A stretch of DNA of 64,000 nt, taken from positions 12,710,001-12,774,000 of the forward strand of contig OX388348.1 in the NCBI GenBank assembly GCA_947579665.1, in the 5' to 3' direction. Each line of letters opens with the position of its first letter. The first letter of the stretch is position 1. Under the pieces are notes generated by a model, which saw only the letters and a program-made list of their open reading frames with translations, was not told the DNA's origin and did no database searches. This DNA is from Sympetrum striolatum. Its lineage: Eukaryota > Arthropoda > Insecta > Odonata > Libellulidae. Below, piece after piece: positions 23,367 through 36,359 of this stretch. Both the position numbers and the translations under genes were made by a program.

Positions 23367-25223
23367 AATTACTATATAGTAATTTGTTTTTTGGACTTTC
23401 CTACGTAGTATTAAAATGATAATAATACCCACAGGAACGACAGCAGCATAGACCTGCATCGTACTCTAAATAATATCACTTACGAGAGCTCTTCTATCTA
23501 CAGGATAACAGCTTTACAACGACGCAACCCTTATACGTAAAAAAACGGAGCAGAATTTTACGACACCCTCGACAAACAAACCCCTCGCGAAACGAGCGGG
23601 AAAAGTTGAAATATAGGGCAGACGCTTAAAAATCTCGGGCTAATTTAATCTGAGCATTGGGGAGGGGTCGGTTACGGCTAATATCGAAGGATCGGCCTCG
23701 TAGGACGCATCACCTGAGAAACCGTTCAAAAAATATGGCAAATGCGAAAAAAGGAGTAATTCTGTTAGATTCGGCGGAAGCTCCTCTGGAGAAAGGAAAG
23801 CGATGCGTGGAGGAGAACAAATGCACGGCGGGGAGCGGAAGAAGCCAAAGGAAATCGCAAGACAAAAAAAGAAGCGGGCCGAAGGTTAACATAGCCGGTC
23901 TAAGAGTCTTCCTTTGTATATTATATTCACAAGGGATGCCCATGCGCCGACGGAAAAAAATTTCGATCTTATATTTTCAGCGAAATGGGAAAATTGAACG
24001 TCGCCGCAGTATGCTATGTGTTGTTCGCAGTTTAACTCTGTAAATTTCATCAATTACTAATTTTACTTTATAAGAATTTTCTATGAATAGAAGCAGAGAA
24101 AGATAAAAACATATAAAAAGAATTAACCACTATATTTTGTACACTATGACATTCAAACAACAACTTTATTACAGAAGGTAAATTTTCGCAAAGCCACCAT
24201 AACCTTAATCCTTACAGAAGGCTGATGAAATTATTTTGTGAGTGAGCTAATATTAATCCAGAATATAAATATTACACAAACATGTCTGCTGTACCATTCA
24301 GTATGTTTGTTTACCTCAATATTTCAAATTCAATGCCATATCCTTCGTTTTTAAACGAATAAGGGATACATTATAAACTGCTTATAGAAACAATGAATTA
24401 CTATCTGAAGGATGGCATTCATTGGATGGAACACGTTCAGTAATCAATATTATTAACCCGCAATTAAATGTTTAAGTAAATTGAAATTAATTCGATAAGT
24501 AGTAAATACTATAGGCTATCATATTGTTAGCTGAATTCCAGCGTATCCATTAAAAATGATCAACACAATCAATGAGTATTTATTCCAGAAAGAAAATTAT
24601 ACAAAAAATTAACAATAATGCCAAGCATCCGCTATACTTTTGCAAAATTAAAAAAGTGCTAAAAAGATTTAAATATTTATGCATACCACAGCCTGCATTA
24701 ATTATACTTCTAAAAATCGACCGTAATTAAAATAAAATCATCTTATATATCAAATAATTATCAAATCATATTATTCTGGAGACACAAACTTAATCCAAAA
24801 CCCTGACAGTTGATTGCAGAAAAAACTGAAATCATCTCTGACGAATCACAGCATTAATTCCTCACATCATAAGTCAACGATTCACAACCGATTCGGAAAA
24901 AAGATCAAGGGGCCAAAAAACCCGCGTTTGAGCATAATCCGCACCTCTATGATAACTCAGTTACGCGACAGGAATTCCATTAAAACGGGAATCCTCTTCG
25001 ACGTAATTCAATGCAGCTCCTAACACCCGAGTTAAGTAATCTACTGTAACCGCGATCGATCCTGAAACGTATTCTTTCCGATAAAATAAAAAAAGACCCC
25101 GACCGCACGACGAAACCATTTTTCTCCCAAAACTCGCACCCAATCTCGCACGTAGACCTTAAAAAACTCCCGCCGGTCCTCAATGGGGGAAAGGGGTAAA
25201 AAAGGAAAGAAATACATCCCTTA
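23367..25223. other. Unassigned stretch, about 1.9 kb
   Basis: No gene or clear repeat. A GC-richer piece at 23550-24020 has overlapping frames of 128 and 77 codons on opposite strands. Their products are basic or low-complexity and unrecognised, so I treat them as chance. Confidence 0.45.
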
Positions 25224-25310
25224 CATTTAATTACCACCCTTTCAGATCGACGATTAATGAAAGAGAAAATTTCTCAACCGACGACGATTTGGAAAAGGGA
25301 AAAGGAATGA
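25224..25310 (+). repeat. Outlying copy of the 26.2-26.4 kb repeat
   Basis: CATTTAATTACCACCCTTTC and then AGATCGACGATTAATGAAAG and CAACCGACGACGATTTGGAA recur with few changes at 26341-26425, 1117 bp to the right. This marks an old segmental duplication of about 1.1 kb. Confidence 0.8.
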
Positions 25311-25399
25311 AATCGATAACAAGGAAAGACTATGAGATAATAGTACATTTTTCACGCCTTATTTCCTGATTAAGTCTAATGTTTTCTGCTATTATGTCT

Positions 25400-25445
25400 G
25401 CCCGGAGAGTAGGAAACCGGGTTCGAGTCTCACGCAAGTCACTAT
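25400..25445 (+). repeat. Possible tRNA-derived fragment (B box only)
   Basis: GGTTCGAGTCT at 25420-25430 matches the B box. The T-stem does not close well and no clear A box precedes it. This is a degraded SINE head at best. Confidence 0.25.
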
Positions 25446-26043
25446 TTTCCACTCCTCGTAAAACCTTAGGTTACTTACATATTTTTTGTGCAAAGTTTAA
25501 GTTACTTTTCATCATTGAAAATATATTTCTTTAAAATATAAATTTATATAAAAGAGGCCAAAATTTTGTGGAATTTCGACAAAATTGAAGAATTATTACA
25601 TTTAAAAAATATATATTTAAATAATAAAAATATTTAACCTAAATTAAAAAATAAAAGAAAGTAGGGGCAAATGAAAGGAGTATTTAAATAGAATGGACAA
25701 ATAAGGATTGTCATAACAATTCTTTAACTACCAATGCACAAGAACAAAAGGAGAAAGAAGAACAATGAATATATGGGTACCAAAACAAGCAGATAATGCC
25801 TAGTATTTATTGATTTATTTTATGAATAAGCTGCAATTTGGTATGATAACCAACTAACCAAACCCTCCAAAAACCTCCCGTGGACAGTACACAACTTAAC
25901 AATAACAATTAAGCCCAATTAGTACAATAAGTCAAATTTAAATACACAAACACCTCCACCTAACACATATACAGTCGACTGACTTAATTTCTGCAACATA
26001 ATTTAATAATTAGTACTACTTGGAACTAATTTCTTATTCTAAG

Positions 26044-26425
26044 GATTATAAAGGGATTGAAACTACGTTATACATACATAAATGTAAACAAAAATTTACA
26101 TTTTATAATATTTCAAGCTTATTTTTTAAATACTTAACACTCTCCGGTAATATATGAAGTGAAGATGGAGAAATTGGAAGCTATTTAATTATCACCCTTT
26201 CAGATGGACGATTATAAAGTGATTGAAACTATATGCATACATACACGTAACAATTCAAATTTTATAATCTTTTAAGCTTAATTTTAAAATGTTAAGCACT
26301 CTCCAGCAATACATGTGGTGAAGTAGAAGAAATTAGAAGACATTTAATTACCACTCTTTCAGATCGACGATTGATGAAAGTGAAATTTCGCAACCGACGA
26401 CGATTCGGAAAGGGTAGAAGAATAA
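26044..26425 (+). repeat. 166/159-bp tandem duplication
   Basis: GATTATAAAG starts at 26044 and 26210, and GATTGATGAAAG at 26369. Shared words are GATTGAAACTA, ACATACA, TTTTATAAT.TTTYAAGCTTA, CACTCTCC.G.AATA, and TATTTAATTAYCACYCTTTC or CATTTAATTACCACTCTTTC before each junction. The third, partial copy continues into sequence homologous to 25224-25310. Confidence 0.8.
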
Positions 26426-26935
26426 AAAAAGGAAGGGCGAAGTAGCCGGAGAGAAAAGACGCGGGGTAGGGCAAAATGTGAGCGAAAATCGTTTGGTGTC
26501 GGTTGTTAGGGGCGACGAAGAAGGAGTTTGGGAGGAAGGAGTGGCAGGAAGAAGAAAGAGGCTTTGTTCGGCAGTAATTAAGGCTAGGAGCCTCTCCCCG
26601 TTCCACGCGGACCGATAAGAATAGGTAATAAAGAGAGAGGGACGGAACGGGAAATCATCGGAGAAGGAAGAGCTGGTGAGAACGGAGTGACGTTCCATTT
26701 GTCCCTCAAAGACAACAGGGATGCTGAGTACTGCTAGGGTCCTAATCTCTCTCTCTCGGGAACCTACGTCTTTGTCCCCGAGAAGATACAGCGCGTAGAC
26801 AGGATGCTGCGGAGAAGATGAAGATGCACAGAAGATGAAGGGACAAGAAGATGAAGGAAGGATAGAGGATGGGAAGACTGCGTGGAGAGAATAGGGGAGG
26901 ATGGGGGCGAAAGAATAGGGAGGAATCCCGGCTCA
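26350..26935. other. Purine-rich, GC-richer patch
   Basis: The plus strand is dominated by A and G (GAAAGGG, GGAAGGAGTGG, GAAGATGAAG words). Minus-strand frames of 64-116 codons are Ser/Phe/Pro/Leu-rich shadows of that bias and match no family. There is a CT run at 26747-26757. Confidence 0.5.
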
Positions 26936-27259
26936 TAATGGCAATAATTATAACAATTATACAGGCAGGATTCTAGTCCGTTCCTACGTCTTACCCTGAA
27001 ACAGATAAACGTACCCCGCTCGCCCCCAAAACTCCGGTGCTGTTAGACAACCTGGCTAACCGCAAGGGTCTGCGAAAGTTATGATGAGGGACTGAGTTTG
27101 TGGAGAGACATTGATAAGGCGAATTATTAATACTGCTACCGGTCGCAAGTTGAGCAAAGTTAGATGGGTCCCTCAATAGTAACCTTAAAATTGTTCGAAT
27201 AATGTGACCTCAAAATTAGATTTACTGTAGAATTTCTTCATATCCTACTTACAAACAGT
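26936..27259. other. Unassigned stretch
   Basis: Nothing recognised. Confidence 0.5.
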
Positions 27260-27269
27260 CATTCTGGTT

Positions 27270-27330
27270 TCCATGGCATGGGGGTTCGTGTTATAGCAGA
27301 GAAACGAGGTACCAGGTTCGAATCCAAATA
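27270..27330 (+). repeat. tRNA-like SINE head, weak
   Basis: GGTTCGAATCC at 27315-27325 is an exact B box. TGGCATGGGGG at about 27274 could be a degraded A box, about 40 bp upstream. No cloverleaf can be closed. Probably a decayed tRNA-derived SINE. Confidence 0.4.
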
Positions 27331-28924
27331 ATACTACGGATATTTTAAGCAATGATAAACATTTAGTAGTAAGAGTGGCCTAAATAGACTAAATGTCTCC
27401 ACATAAATGCCTACTATTATAAATTCATCACTATGAAGTTAAAGTTAGTTACAAGTCTACTTAATTTAAAAAATTGTTAAGAAAGAGGGAAACCAACATT
27501 AAATATTATCTTTGCTATAGAAACCTACACCAACAGTCCAATGTACAACAGAAATTCTTAATTAAATGTATGAATTACATATAATTCTTTAAAAAATGTA
27601 AGTAATACATTAGGAACATCATACTAATTTGAGGTGTGGTTAAAGCTTGCCGGAATCTGAGATATACATATAAAAAACTCCTTAAATGGTTGGGAAATAA
27701 TGTTATTGCTACATATATATATAGAACTCTAATTTAACAACCACTTTTTTGCTCCGATTGGTCTAAATAAATCAACTAATTGCCAGAGGAAACATCAAAA
27801 TTGAAGGACGGATTAGAAGCGATGCGGGAAGTCTAACATTCGAGGATACTTGAAGATACGCGGAATTAGAGTGATAAGGACCAGGAAAAAATAGGGGAAA
27901 AACCGATTGTATGGAATAAAAGGAAAGGCTTACGCGAATTCGGGGAAAATCTTCAATGAACAAACGAGAGCTACGGAAAACGAAGATAATGCCATACAAA
28001 CGGTTGGATGAAGTGGCTGCCTAAGTGGCAAAGAAAACCAAGAAACAAATGAGATAGAAAATAACTGAAGAGATGATGACTTAAGAGCGATTTTCAAAAT
28101 TAGGAAAGGATCAAGGGTAAGTAAAAGAGAATATATTAGGTGGAATATGAATGAAACAGGGAAGTATATTTTCGAAAAAAAAAAAAACACACTGAAACCA
28201 AAGGTAGTGATTAACTGAATTATTAACTGGCAGAAAAACTGAAAATCTATAGGTTATTATCATATAAAACTATGGACTTGTTCACAGAAATGCAAAAGCT
28301 GTGAAAGATATATTTGCTTGCATGAATAAAAGCGGACATGAGTACATTAATGTGTGGAATAACGAATGGCAGAATGCGTCTCATTCCCTTCCCAAGGTTT
28401 TACTGAATAATCAGAACTTCCCACGCCAGTTTCAATTTAATTATCGCCTGCATGCCCATGTAGTAAAACTCTTAACGAGCATAAGTATGTTATTTAATGC
28501 GGCTATTCTTAGATATGACGACAGAATTTACAAATTATTATGACCAGTTTTACGTAGAATTGACGAAGAAGCCAACAAAAAGAGCTACTAAGAAGAGGAA
28601 AAGATAAAATAGCAACTTCTACACCTTGTTAGAAATAATTTATATTATTGATATGTGAATCATTTGTTTCTCTACCATCTCAGGAACTGTTTTATAGAGC
28701 AGTTGGTCAAAATATGCCGCGAAGTCATGGCACTAAATGTCGATAATATCCTTAAATAACCATAATAATTTGAATAGTAATAATGCCATTTTTTCATAGG
28801 CGAATTTTAGCCTTTGAAAGTCATTCTTCTAATTAACTTTTTTTAATTTTATTTCTTATATTTTTAGTTTATCAATAAACACAACATACGCAGACAACCA
28901 TTCCCCAACAGAAAAAATCCGATT
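27331..28924. other. Unassigned AT-rich stretch
   Basis: No gene recognised. A 13-A run at 28175-28187 may be a retroposon tail, but the sequence before it shows no known family. The 80-codon frame at 28301-28543 has no recognised domain. Confidence 0.45.
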
Positions 28925-28985
28925 AGCCTGTACTCGAACCAGGGACCGTATAGATGTATATTGATACTCAAAACCACTACCCTTA
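28925..28985 (-). repeat. tRNA-derived SINE head, minus strand
   Basis: Read on the minus strand: TAGTGGTTTTGAGTA (A-box-like) about 28970, then GGTCCCTGGTTCGAGTAC with the B box GGTTCGAGTAC at 28930-28940. A-to-B spacing is within the tRNA range. The T-stem is imperfect, so this is a SINE relic and not a tRNA gene. Confidence 0.5.
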
Positions 28986-31900
28986 CTGTATATGTATTTC
29001 TTTTGGAGATATCCCGGTGGATTCCCGGTTATTTTACAATTACCTCGGATTTAAGCCCCCATAATATTAAATGTATTACCTATTGGTCTACGGAAACTCT
29101 AGTATGAGATTATTGAGAACTGAAGGAAAAGGCGAAAATCGGGAAACAAATCAAGAAGAAGAGGAAACGTAAAGAACACACAGAGAAAAGTAGAAATTCG
29201 ACTTCAGCGCTCCAGAAAAACTTCCAGCTGAACCGCAGTAAAGCTAACACTACCCCGCTTATTGCAAGGGTGTTCCTTTGAATCCTCCGGATAAGAGACG
29301 AGCAGAGCGCTTTTTCCCTCATAAAAACGGTTAGTTTTATGATTCTTTCCGGGCTTGAAATTTTCTCGTTATTCTTTTAATTCCGCATGAAATACAAATG
29401 AATTTAGACACACTAATGGATAGTAGGGAAACAGAAAACGATAAAAGATACTCGGTTTTAATGGGGAGCATGTTTTACTTCAGAGGCTGCGGGATTAGAG
29501 TTAATGGAGGGGCAAATTAAAAACCAAAGGATTTGCTTTAGGTGAAGGGTCCACAGCTAAAAGGCGGTTTCTATTTAATTTCAATTATATTCCGGGGATA
29601 AATGCTTTGATAAAATGCGGATCGGAGTTACGATAAGAAGGATGTGTTCACTTGAGGCATTTTAATTTCGATATGAAGCAATCTTAAAATTAAAATGCAA
29701 ATAGACTGTTTGAAAGGGTGACGACTGCACGTGAATTGAAGTGACAGGTTTACAGAAAAGACTCAAAGACTCAATTCGAGGAATATTTGACAGGCTATAA
29801 TTACGTAAAAAAATGACCTTGTGAATCCTTTATAAAACAGAAATTGAAAAGAATTTCAATTAAGTTAATTAAACCCTTATTGATATGAAAACATTAGTTA
29901 TTTAAATAATGAATATTCTTGATAAAGCACGATTGCTTCACTATTCGAAACTTCTAAACAAACAAAATTAAAATAAATACAATTTTTTCTACTAATGCTA
30001 AATTATTTTCCGATCTTTGTTAAAATGTTGGAGGATATTTAAACCACGTGAATTCTAATTTATATATTATATCTATATAATATCTATATATTTATTTATC
30101 TGCAGAAATTTCAGGTCTAGATCCTCAAGATGTGGAATGACTGAATTAATAGGGTGAATTATAAGGGTACATATTCTGCATATTTTTTCACAAAAACAAT
30201 ATAAGGGTTCAAGCATAAGTGTACTAGTCTTTACTGTGTCCATTGCCTATGTATTCGATGCAATTTTATTCAACGCGTCCCTACGAGCAATTTGCTAAAT
30301 AAATATCTCGCAGTATTATAATAATTGATTAAAATTACTTAAACTCTAAACATTATAAAATATTCATGACGAGAGAAACTCCTATCGACCTATTTATAAG
30401 TATATATTTTCTAGATTACCTTCAAGAATAATATTGATTACTCCCTGATTACCATTTATTCCCTACTAAAATATTTGGAGTTTATTTATATTCAATAGTA
30501 AATGCAATTAGACTTCGCAAAAGGTCTAATTTCAAGTTTAAAAGTGCTATTGAAGCACTTTATACAATTAAACGGAAAAATTTTATTAACTAACATCCCT
30601 CCACAAAACCTATATTTTAATGCTGTAAAATCTTACGTGAATCAAAAACCAAGGATCAAAACTTAATCATTTACACTGAGTTAGATTTCAATTCCCAGGT
30701 AACAGAAACAACATGATTCTAAACGAGACGATCCGAAAAGAAATCAAACAAGATGTGCTATTTTTACGCAGTCGCTCAAGCAAGTATTAGGTCTCTTGGG
30801 AAGACATCTCCTTCAAAACATCCTTCTGCTGACTTCGCAAACGTCATCTCGATAACTCGTCCGCCTCAACCCGACGGCGTAAACCAGAGATTACCGAGCG
30901 AGATCCCAGTCGCATCACTTAAGATATGAAAGCGACTTTTCGCAAGCAAAGCAGCGGTGTCAATTTCGCCAAGTTCAATTGAAAACGAGATCGACTTATA
31001 AGGTCAAGGAGCAGTGGATGAATCACCAATTAACGCATGTGACAACGCCGGCTTTTTCTCAACTCAATAAAACACTCAGAAAAAGATGAGTGTTTGGACT
31101 TTCCGAGAGAACTCTGACGTCACGCAAACAAAGAAGTGGTCTCGGCCAATCTTAACCCGTTGAAAAAGGCATTCTTCTTCGTAAGTTATCACCAAACATG
31201 ATAATATGTTACGATGCGAGAGCAAAGATACGACTCCGAGTCCTTTTGAGGTCATGAAAAGGAAAACAACAAACGGGGATATCTTTCTGCTCGTCTTGTT
31301 AATCTTAGTGTTTCCATGGAGATTATTTACGGCGCGCTGTTTGATATGAGTTGCAATCTCGCATCTTTTAATTCTAAGAGCAGTGTATCAACTACGTCAG
31401 AGATCAAGCAAATTTCCAGACCCTCAAAGCACAACGTATCTGTGAACATTTCAGCTTCACTTCTTAAACTTAGAAGATTCACAAATAACTAGATTCAAGA
31501 TATTATATGCTAGAATTATAATTTATCAAAACAAAACAATTCGCAGCTCCAAGATCAGTACAAAAGAGATGTATATTTTAAATTAAGCTTTATTCGAAAA
31601 CTTCGGCCAAGCGTATCCTTGAATTTCTACAGCTGTTAATAAGGAGAGTGAAGAAATATTATTATAAATGAATATAAATAAAGAACATGTTTATAAATAT
31701 AAATAAATAAATTCGACGGAGTTGGGCGAGTAAGTGTGGAAATTCACCATGTTACAATGATGGATGTAAATCTCTTTTCTTCATTGCATATAAATAAATA
31801 TATGTATGAATAAACATTTTAGCTAAACAAAACTATGATTTGCTTATCAGTAAATGTAGTGGTAGAATACAACCAAGAATCGCTTAAAAGGAATTTTTTC

Positions 31901-33830
31901 GACAACAAAATGAAGTAAAAGAATTAACTCAAAATTGGATGCTAAATGAACAAAACGTGTTCTGGCTAATCCAAGTCAAATTCAAAAGAGAGAATTGCAA
32001 TTATAAATAAAAACTTTGCACCTAGCTACAGCATAACTCCGAGCAAATTATGAGGTTACACGAATATAAGGGAATAAATGTGATAAAAGTGACCTATACA
32101 GCATCACAAATATCTGAGCACACGGAAATAATGCGAGTCACCAAGAGATTAAGTAACAACAGCATACCGTGGGTGAAGAACTAAACGGGGTCATAAATAA
32201 ACAAACGCCATTCAGGTTGAACAAACACGTATTTAAACGGAATTCGTACCAATACACTTTGAAGTATAATTCCACTTCACATCCTAACAGTTCGATTCGC
32301 GGCAGTTACTCAAATTTTTGTCAAATCAAGGATATTACTCCAGGAAAAATGCAGTCCACTGCGACCGTATATCAAAGAATTTCAGACTCCGAGTCGTGAC
32401 GTAGTTTATGGGGGCCACCTAATCTCTCGCCTAAATTACGGCGGTTTTCAGTCGTAGTTTGAAACGACAAAAAAGCCACCTACTGCTGATTCCGCCATCG
32501 TCTGAAGCTCGTTTCCGAACGACCGAATCGTTTTCCCTCAAAAATAATTAACTGCAGCCGAGCATTAGCTGGGATAAGCTAATTTCGGACAAACCGGGTC
32601 TTGCAGTCGACGGAGGAGAACGAGGCACGTACTCGGGGGAATGATTTCTCTACGAATATTTCTGGGAATCCATTGAGATGAGCAGATGTTCCCTTGAGTA
32701 GAATGCACAATGAGATGTAATTTACGGGTCGCTGAGTGTCTCAGCCATTGGGTCCGCTCTTAAAAAAGTGGAGCGGGAATATCGCGGAGGAATTGGAATC
32801 GATTTTAATAGGAATGGAAAATGACAGCATTCTCTCCGAAGGATTCTTAGGCGGGGAATAAAGTAAGCGAAATAAACCGGCGTTTGGGACGTATAGCCCA
32901 GTTAACACGGAGCATTTAATTTTACCGGCTTCGATTTAAATATAAAGGAAGGGAAATGGAAATAAATCTCGGAAATAAGGTGGAGCGGAAGTCCGTTCGG
33001 AATCCTAACTTTTATTCGGGTTAAGGAGCCGGAATGTCGTAAAAGATGAAGGACTTCATCGGCCGCAGAGCATGATCTATGATCTGAAAAGCGTGATTGG
33101 CTTATTCTAGGACTTCTTTTCCGAAATGGGCACGCTCAATCATTCGTCTGTGTAACTTGTGGGATTAGATAAATACGTACCGACTCGGAGAGTAACAGCT
33201 CAGGAAAGACATACTTCCAACTTGTAGCTTAAAAGTAACACTCACCTGAAAGAGAAAAGAAAGGGCGAATTTAGTACATATCCAAGGAAAACTAGAGTAA
33301 ATATATTGATAAACAGAAAAAACAACATATTTAAAAGGTTAGTATCCTAACAATCTCTATAATAAAATGGAGAAATAAATGGGAATTTTACATCAGATAC
33401 TAATTAGCTTGATTCAATAAAAAAATTAACTAGGTCCTTAATATATAATATCTTTAGAAATGGATCTACAGCATCTTTAGGCTTCCGGAAGTAATGTGGA
33501 TCTCTTGAAACCGGTCGTTTTTTTCCTGAAATGTATATTTTGTTGACATGAATTCATTTTCAGTGGAGTCAAAATTTTATTTCACTGAATCAAATATGAA
33601 TGAATTCCATGATGTATCACGAGAGCGAATTAATTAGTAACAATTGATAGCATTAACGATATAACATATGTATTCGATCGACTTTGCTTCTTCTGTCTTG
33701 TATTCCAGTAAAATATCTAGATTCAAAAGTGGTTGATGTAAACTATACTAGTTGCTTTTAATTTCCTAGATTCATTCACCAGAATGGTATTGGATTCACT
33801 TTGAAATATTCAGAATATTGTGAAAAATTA
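28986..33830. other. Unassigned AT-rich stretch, about 4.8 kb
   Basis: No gene or mobile element recognised. Minor features are AT-rich simple sequence at 30060-30100 and 31660-31720, and a short hairpin AAAGTGCT-attga-AGCACTTT at 30541-30561. GC-richer but non-coding sequence lies near 32400-33100. Confidence 0.5.
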
Positions 33831-33954
33831 ATAGCAACTTAAACTTTTACTAGACCACTTTATTTAAGGTCTGACCTGATGATGAGGCAAGGCCTGGAAA
33901 CATAGGTCGTTTCATTCCTAAATAAAGTGGTCTAGAAAATGTTTAAGTTGCTAT
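33831..33954 (+). mobile_element. Penelope-like terminus with hammerhead-like core
   Basis: Two 36-bp arms (33831-33866 and 33919-33954) are inverted copies with two mismatches. The 52-bp centre holds CTGATGA (33876-33882), GAAAC (33897-33901) and GTC (33906-33908). Those are the conserved hammerhead-ribozyme blocks in type-I order: stem III is A-U plus C-G with loop ATAG, stem I starts GAC/GTT, and the arms extend stem I. The stem II region (TGAGGCAAGGCCTG) can form only AGGC/GCCT out of register, so the ribozyme is probably degraded. Hammerheads with a very short stem III are known from the terminal repeats of Penelope-like elements. No reverse transcriptase or GIY-YIG endonuclease is seen nearby. 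Confidence 0.5.
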
Positions 33955-34957
33955 GGACTTTTAACATTTAAATATGTACCACAGTATTAATCCTGACTCT
34001 GTGTCGTTTATTCAGAAGAATTTTCATATCAGAAAGGAAGCACTCTATTTAAGTCCATTGAGTCCAGATCATAAAAAACTTTATCTTTAAATGTTACGGT
34101 TGAAAACTATCGCCAATTTCCAATAAATGAAATTTTCATCCAGTCAAAATGTAACAATATTTTCCCCAAAAATTAGGAAAAGGCCACAAAGACTTTCTTT
34201 ATAACACCCTCTTGATGTTCAACTTATATTTTTTATTCTGTTAGTTGCCAGACCCCTCCACAATTCTACGCCGAAACGTCTCCAGAGAAAGAATGAAGGC
34301 CCTTGAAGTGACCCAAATTATTCGAAACTTCACAAACTGAAAGTAAACACCAAATTGATACCGCCCGGCGAGCACTCGAAACTTGCAGAAGACGGAGGAG
34401 AAAAATTTCCATCGAGTCCCACACAGTCTAGTTCCCTCCCCCATTTACTCAGCACTAACCGTCCGTAAATACCATCGCTGAAACAATTTCACGGAGATTA
34501 GTCGTGACAAATATTCCCTCCTCAAATTCATCGGGAAGGAAAACTTTCTTCCCCTAGTTTATTCTGCATTCGGAAACATGGTTATCTCCTCTGCTCTCTG
34601 CATTTATGAGGGCGGCAATATCTTGGTTGCATAAATCCGGATTCCTCGGCATTAAAGACCCATCGGGAGAACGACTGAATCAATACGCGATGAAAATATT
34701 TCCGATGGTTTTCGAACGGCAGACCGAGAAATGAAGGGAAATGTACAGCGCTTGACCTATAAACTCGGCGGTGGGACAAATATATATGCAGATTACGACC
34801 GGGACTTTTTTGTAAACTGAAATTTCGCTGCGGGAAAAAATTGGGGCTTTTTTCGAAAGGGAATGTGTTGAAGGGCTGGAGAGATAAGTAGACTAGCTTT
34901 CAGCAAGAAAATGTGCCGTTTTACATGAGGACCGAGCGGCCCCTGCGATTCAATTAA
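33955..34957. other. Unassigned stretch
   Basis: No gene or clear repeat recognised. Confidence 0.5.
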
Positions 34958-34993
34958 AAAATATCGCTTATGCTCTTATGCGAGCGATATTTT
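34958..34993. other. 11-bp perfect inverted repeat
   Basis: AAAATATCGCT at 34958-34968 and AGCGATATTTT at 34983-34993, with a 14-bp loop that holds TATGC twice. Confidence 0.7.
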
Positions 34994-35930
34994 ATTTCAG
35001 GGTCGACGACTGAAATGAACTTTTAACTTGATAACCTCTCCCGTAAAGTTTCGTCTGAGAGCGCTGGATATTGTGGTGTAGCGCGGGTGGAATCTGTCGA
35101 ACAAATGGAAGATCAATAAAGAGGGAAAAAAATCATTTGAAAAAATCCTTCGTTTCCATCTCTTTGTGCCGCGAAATCATTTTTGATGTCTCAATCAATC
35201 TTTCGCCTACAATTTACAGCTATTCCTTTAACCCATTTTCCTCTGTGATGTCGAAAGCCCTCAAAAGATTTCTTGATGCAAAACTGTCGAAAATTTTTTT
35301 ATCAATTGTGTCACATACCTAGACATAAATGTTCACCAGTGCATGAAAATTAATTTTTATTTTTCCCATCAATTTTAATTGCATAGTTAAAACATAGCTA
35401 CATCAATGGAGTTTACAAAAATCAATTATTAATGAATATGAACTAAGTTCGTTCCGACAACAACATATGTATCAAAAAGATAGAAATATGGATAGTTTTA
35501 GATGAAATCTTACTAACGAAAAAATAGAAAATGTTAAAAATCTCAATTATTAATCGAATCGTTTTTTAGCAAAACCTCAACCCAAAAACATTGAAATAGC
35601 TACCACATTCTTGACAGACGATTCTTACAGAAACCAATATATTTCCCTTTGAATAATAAATTCCCTGATGAAAACACCTCTTTCTCGCTGGCACTGATGC
35701 TTTATCTGTATCGCATGAAACGCTAAGCAAATACCAAATTGCAGTTAATGTCAAACTTCAATTTACCATAATAGAAAATAATGAAATTTAATTACTGGAA
35801 AAGAATCTACTAATAACAACACTTTCGCTTCAAATATAGAAATATTATCTCCTTTTTCGCATTAACTTTAACTGTTCGCCCTGCAATTACGCTCCATGAT
35901 TCTTGGAAATATATGGTAATCCACTTCCAC
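34994..35930. other. Unassigned stretch
   Basis: No gene or clear repeat recognised. Confidence 0.5.
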
Positions 35931-35984
35931 GAAAAGTTTTGTTTTTGTGAAATTTTGGAAAAGCTGTCGATATCCAAAGAAAGA

Positions 35985-36312
35985 TACGTAATCCCATATC
36001 ATTTGATACAGATTAAAAAAGGTATTAGAGGGATGGAGTTATCACCTACGAGGATTCACCAGTTCATTCGCAAATATCTTTATCTTCTTTGGTACTCTGA
36101 GACTTAGAAGTCCCATCAATAACGACAATTTAACCACACAAATTCCATTTGTAATCTCATATCATTATATTCAGACAGGACTAAAATAAAGGGAAATTTT
36201 ACGTTATGCATTAGAGGGATGGAGCTATCACCTACGAGGATTCGCCAATTTATTAGTTACCACCTTCTTCTCAAGTTCTCAGGCTCTTAGAATCCCCATC
36301 AAAACCAAAAAT
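35985..36312 (+). repeat. 187-bp tandem duplication
   Basis: ATTAGAGGGATGGAG starts at 36023 and 36210. It is followed in both by ATCACCTACGAGGATTC, then a CTTCT..GGTACTCTGAGACTTAGAA / CAAGTTCTCAGGCTCTTAGAA segment and CCCATCAA. Before each lies an ATCCCATATCATT / ATCTCATATCATT word. Moderate divergence. Confidence 0.85.
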
Positions 36313-36359
36313 TGAATCCCACAGAAGCGGGGACTACGTATTAACAAGCGATGTGACTC

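Noticed and set aside
26292..26698. 104- and 116-codon minus-strand frames
   Set aside because: They mirror a purine-rich plus strand, giving Ser/Phe/Pro-rich peptides in two overlapping phases.
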